Shown here piece by piece: positions 6,859 through 9,182 of a DNA stretch of 9,182 nucleotides; within the stretch, counting starts at the first letter, position 1, and every line of letters starts with the position of its first letter. This DNA is from DUAL01 sp964452095 (GTDB taxonomy: Bacteria > Bacteroidota > Bacteroidia > Flavobacteriales > BACL11). A program made the position numbers and the translations under genes. The notes beneath the pieces were generated by a model that was not told the origin of the DNA, searched no databases, and saw nothing but the letters and a program-made list of their open reading frames with translations. The stretch covers positions 1-9,182 of the forward strand of contig CAYVKX010000077.1 of assembly GCA_964452095.1 (NCBI GenBank). The letters are read 5' to 3'.

Positions 6859-7607
6859 TATGCTCGTTTTAATTTGTTAATAAATAATAGTTTTTTTTTA
6901 AATCTGTTTTGTTTTATTTCTGGGTTGAGTTGCATTGTAGAAATGCAATATTTGCTAAGCCGCATAGGTAAGATACTCATCTCTTTGGCAATACGCATAA
7001 AATCAGAAGAACGACTCATGCGTTCTTGCTTTACCTCTGCTATTACAATATCTTTCAAATCTCCTGAATTTTCATTATTTGCAAAAGTAAGATTTACATC
7101 CATAGTTAATCTTTCTTTCTGGGTTTTATGCACAAAAGTAATTCTGCTAAAATTAATCCATTGCTTTGCACTTACATCCAGTTTCTTTCCAATTATTTTC
7201 TCAATATACGCTTTATGCTCATCCGAGAGTTGCTCCGATATTTTAGCAACCTTCATCCTCTTTTTGATGGTTTTTCCTTTGTTGTTTTTAAGCTTAATTT
7301 CCAAAAAAGTAAGTCCGCTCCCCACATATTCTCTAAAGCGAATCTTATTTCTATTTACCCTACTATTATGATGATCGATATAGAATTTCCTCTTATCAGT
7401 ATCAAAATAAAGCGATTTGTAATCGTGAACTACTTTTCCATCAATAGTAAGTACGCTATAAAATGGTTGCAATCTTTTTAGTAGTTCTAGAAGTTTTTTC
7501 AGCTTAAAAGCAAACTTTGTATCTGTTCTACTCATTAGCTTCACCCCATCCATTTCGTTTAATGTAATGGGCGTAAAATCAGCAACTATTTGAGGTAAAT
7601 TACTCAC
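6858..7607 (-). CDS. VTC-domain protein, polyphosphate-polymerase-like triphosphate tunnel enzyme
   Basis: The 249 residues are a single VTC domain like the catalytic core of yeast Vtc4, which makes polyphosphate from ATP. Charged tunnel residues are visible in order: R27 and K31 in SRTDTKF, YFDTD (67-71), R90 and R92 in KIRFREY, E103, K105 and K107 in LEIKLK, R155 in FSRITF, R166 and D170 in ERLTMDV, and E191 and K193 in AEVKQ. These alternate as in the triphosphate tunnel fold, so metal and phosphate binding look intact. No signal peptide or membrane segment is present, so it should be cytoplasmic, perhaps bound to its DUF4956 neighbour. The start is GTG, chosen because it overlaps the upstream TAG by one base (TAGTG). 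The next Met (20 or 25) would cut into the domain. Polyphosphate synthesis is inferred. Other nucleotide or phosphate chemistry of the fold remains possible. Confidence 0.87.
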   Translation of the reverse strand: MSNLPQIVADFTPITLNEMDGVKLMSRTDTKFAFKLKKLLELLKRLQPFYSVLTIDGKVVHDYKSLYFDTDKRKFYIDHHNSRVNRNKIRFREYVGSGLTFLEIKLKNNKGKTIKKRMKVAKISEQLSDEHKAYIEKIIGKKLDVSAKQWINFSRITFVHKTQKERLTMDVNLTFANNENSGDLKDIVIAEVKQERMSRSSDFMRIAKEMSILPMRLSKYCISTMQLNPEIKQNRFKKKLLFINKLKRA

Positions 7608-8020
7608 TAAAGATTAGGTTCTTTTAGAATCATAAAATCTTCCAAAATATTTGTAGAATTATTTGATGTTATTTCAATATGCTTGAATACAGGATAATCA
7701 TAATTGATGTTTCCAACAATTGCACTATCCTGATAAATAAAAATAGTATAATCTCCTTTTCTTAGATACTCAAATCGGAAAGTACCATCCCAATTAGTTT
7801 CAAAATTATCATCATAAACAGCATCCTCATCAGAGGAATAAATAATATATACATCTTTTCTAGCTTTTGGAAAAATAGTGGTATCGTTTGAGCTACCATT
7901 AAAGGATATAGCATAGTTCATTACTCTCCCCTGAATTACTGAAGTCCCTCCTTCTCCTGCATCTTTTTTGCAAGCAGAAATTGCTAGAAAAATTGCACAA
8001 ATAATTAATAATTTCTTCAT
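7607..8020 (-). CDS. Small lipoprotein with a carboxypeptidase-regulatory-like beta domain
   Basis: This 137-residue protein starts with a lipoprotein signal, MKKLLIICAIFLAISAC, with the lipidated cysteine at C17 preceded by ISA. The residues after it, KKD, loosely resemble the surface-export signal of Flavobacteriia lipoproteins, so display on the cell surface is possible but not certain. The rest looks like one beta-sandwich: VIQGRV near residue 30 and WDGTFRFEYLRKGDYTIFIY near residues 79-98 match the pattern of transthyretin-like or carboxypeptidase-regulatory domains. No catalytic motif is seen. It starts one base after the CotH-like gene ends, and its stop overlaps the VTC start, so the three genes are co-transcribed and probably coupled. 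A binding or scaffold role for the CotH-like protein is a guess from position. Confidence 0.75.
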   Translation of the reverse strand: MKKLLIICAIFLAISACKKDAGEGGTSVIQGRVMNYAISFNGSSNDTTIFPKARKDVYIIYSSDEDAVYDDNFETNWDGTFRFEYLRKGDYTIFIYQDSAIVGNINYDYPVFKHIEITSNNSTNILEDFMILKEPNL

Positions 8021-8021
8021 T

Positions 8022-9182
8022 TTATTGTTTTATAATTTTTACTACTTTATCGTTTGATTTTACAAAATACACTCCTGCTTTCCAAGAAGAAATATCTACA
8101 GAAATAGTAGAATTTACATCCTCAGAATAAATTCTTTGTCCCATCAAATTATGAATACTAAAATTACCCTTTGCTCCTAAAATATAAATTCTATTGTTAG
8201 ATGGATTTGGGTAAACTCTCAGTTTTTCTAAATTATTTTCTATAGAATTTACAGAAGATACCAATTGATTATTTGCATTATGAGTTGCTGTTTGATGAAT
8301 AAAAGTTCCTGTTCCATTAGGAATTCTCGCATAAGCCACATCAGTTGGCATATTTACAAAATGAACAGCATCAATTACCGTTCCGCTTGGGTCAGTCAAG
8401 TACACTTCCTCTTGGTCGGAAGAAAGGCGATAGGTAGTATGCAAACCTGCTTGTGCAGTACCCATAGTATCACACCAAATAATTAAGTAATCATTGGCTC
8501 CAATAGTAGTACTTGGAAAAGTCCATTTGTTAAGTGTATTCTCATCATCAGAAAGGAAAAATCCATTTAAATTGATAGCTGCTGTACCTCCATTATAAAG
8601 CTCTACCCAATCATCAAACTCACCGTTTTGGTCGGCAACTACACTCACATTTGTTGCCATTATTTCGTTAATAACCAAATCACTCACCACCGCCAATTGG
8701 TGAAATTCTTTTTCTGCTCTTTCAGGAGAAAACATTCCAGCATCATTATTATCGGCATAAATATAATACTGCACATCTCTAGCATCCACATTGATAGTTG
8801 CACTAAAAGTTCCACTTCCATTATTAGTCATTGTTACTTTTTTAAAAGCATCATGAAACTTAAAACGATAACCCAAATAAGCATCAGAAACATTAGTGAT
8901 TTCAGCAGAAATAGTAACAGTAGAGTGAGGAGTAGGATTTGCTGGACTAGCGGTAATGTTAGAAATAGTTGGAGGAGTAGCTGTAAATTCTGGAAGAGCT
9001 TGTATGTAATTTACTCTTGCATCCATCAATTCTGTGAGACCAACAATAGAATAACCACTTCCAACTGAAGCATTAATATTCGTCAAAAATTCGGTATGTG
9101 TATAAAAACCATTAGGGTCTGCATTTACTGAAGAATCAATAATTGCTTGCAACTGCAGTGCTCTAGTACTATAATTTCCATT
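8022..9182 (-). CDS. C-terminal part of a CotH kinase family surface protein with lamin-tail and T9SS sorting domains
   Basis: The frame is open to the window edge, so the start and the CotH catalytic core lie outside and 386 residues are visible. Bases 8994-9182 encode the end of a CotH region (YSTRALQLQAIIDSS, then GLTELMDARVNYIQ), where a leucine TTG at 9152 is not a real start. An Ig-like domain (about 8694-8975) includes DVQYYIYADNNDAGMFSPE. A lamin-tail domain (about 8298-8684) begins VINEIMATN and contains DDWVELYNGG. The C-terminus (8022-8225) is a type IX secretion sorting domain with LRVYPNPSNN and ending VVKIIKQ. The protein should therefore be exported across the outer membrane and anchored or released there. 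CotH proteins are atypical kinases known from Bacillus spore coats, where they phosphorylate coat protein. That activity here depends on the unseen part. It is the most upstream gene seen in the operon. Confidence 0.88.
   Translation of the reverse strand, partial: NGNYSTRALQLQAIIDSSVNADPNGFYTHTEFLTNINASVGSGYSIVGLTELMDARVNYIQALPEFTATPPTISNITASPANPTPHSTVTISAEITNVSDAYLGYRFKFHDAFKKVTMTNNGSGTFSATINVDARDVQYYIYADNNDAGMFSPERAEKEFHQLAVVSDLVINEIMATNVSVVADQNGEFDDWVELYNGGTAAINLNGFFLSDDENTLNKWTFPSTTIGANDYLIIWCDTMGTAQAGLHTTYRLSSDQEEVYLTDPSGTVIDAVHFVNMPTDVAYARIPNGTGTFIHQTATHNANNQLVSSVNSIENNLEKLRVYPNPSNNRIYILGAKGNFSIHNLMGQRIYSEDVNSTISVDISSWKAGVYFVKSNDKVVKIIKQ

Noticed and set aside
6874..7481. Plus-strand open frames opposite the VTC gene
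   Set aside because: Hydrophobic-looking translations arise from the antisense of Lys- and Glu-rich codons. They overlap each other and have no start signals.
8628..9068. Plus-strand open frame opposite the CotH/lamin-tail gene
   Set aside because: It is antisense to recognisable Ig-like and lamin-tail domains and is rich in Ser, Ile and His with no domain.

Overview
The window comes from an AT-rich member of the Bacteroidota, most likely a Flavobacteriales-type organism. Supporting signs are a type IX secretion C-terminal sorting domain, a DUF2490 outer-membrane barrel, a TAnnTTTG promoter box, weak or absent Shine-Dalgarno sequences and a fused isobutyryl-CoA mutase of Bacteroidota type. 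No rRNA, tRNA, CRISPR array or classical transposase was recognised.

Left part (1-1544, plus strand). The window opens inside a large surface protein: collagen-like Gly-X-Y repeats, a short spacer, a PKD domain and a C-terminal DUF1566/Lcl_C domain. The PKD domain is broken by a one-base frameshift near 459, so the gene is listed as two pieces. The end of the DUF1566 domain (943-1020) is made almost entirely of NAY codons, as expected of adenine-directed diversification. Two copies of one palindromic repeat follow directly. The first (1045-1131) is a bare hairpin. The second (1154-1542) is split, and its loop is occupied exactly by a 104-residue GIY-YIG endonuclease gene. This looks like a MITE-like and a nuclease-carrying form of one element side by side.

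Centre (1545-5093). A promoter box and AAAGGA motif precede icmF, a 1122-residue fusion of B12-binding domain, G-protein chaperone and mutase that interconverts isobutyryl-CoA and n-butyryl-CoA. The 94 bases after it lie between convergent genes, and I see no convincing terminator there.

Right part (5094-9182, minus strand). Six genes are packed head to tail with overlaps or gaps of 1 to 6 bases. Transcription runs from the window edge leftward: a CotH-family protein with lamin-tail and T9SS sorting domains (start outside the window), a small lipoprotein, a VTC-type triphosphate-tunnel protein, a DUF4956 inner-membrane protein, a DUF2490 outer-membrane barrel, and cytidine deaminase. CotH, VTC and DUF4956 genes recur together in bacteria. 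Here they form an apparent envelope-spanning set: surface protein, lipoprotein, cytoplasmic polyphosphate-polymerase-like enzyme, inner-membrane protein and outer-membrane barrel. Its substrate is unknown. Cytidine deaminase is probably a passenger.

The best leads are the GIY-YIG gene in the split palindrome, the CotH-VTC-DUF4956 operon and the possibly diversified, frameshifted adhesin.
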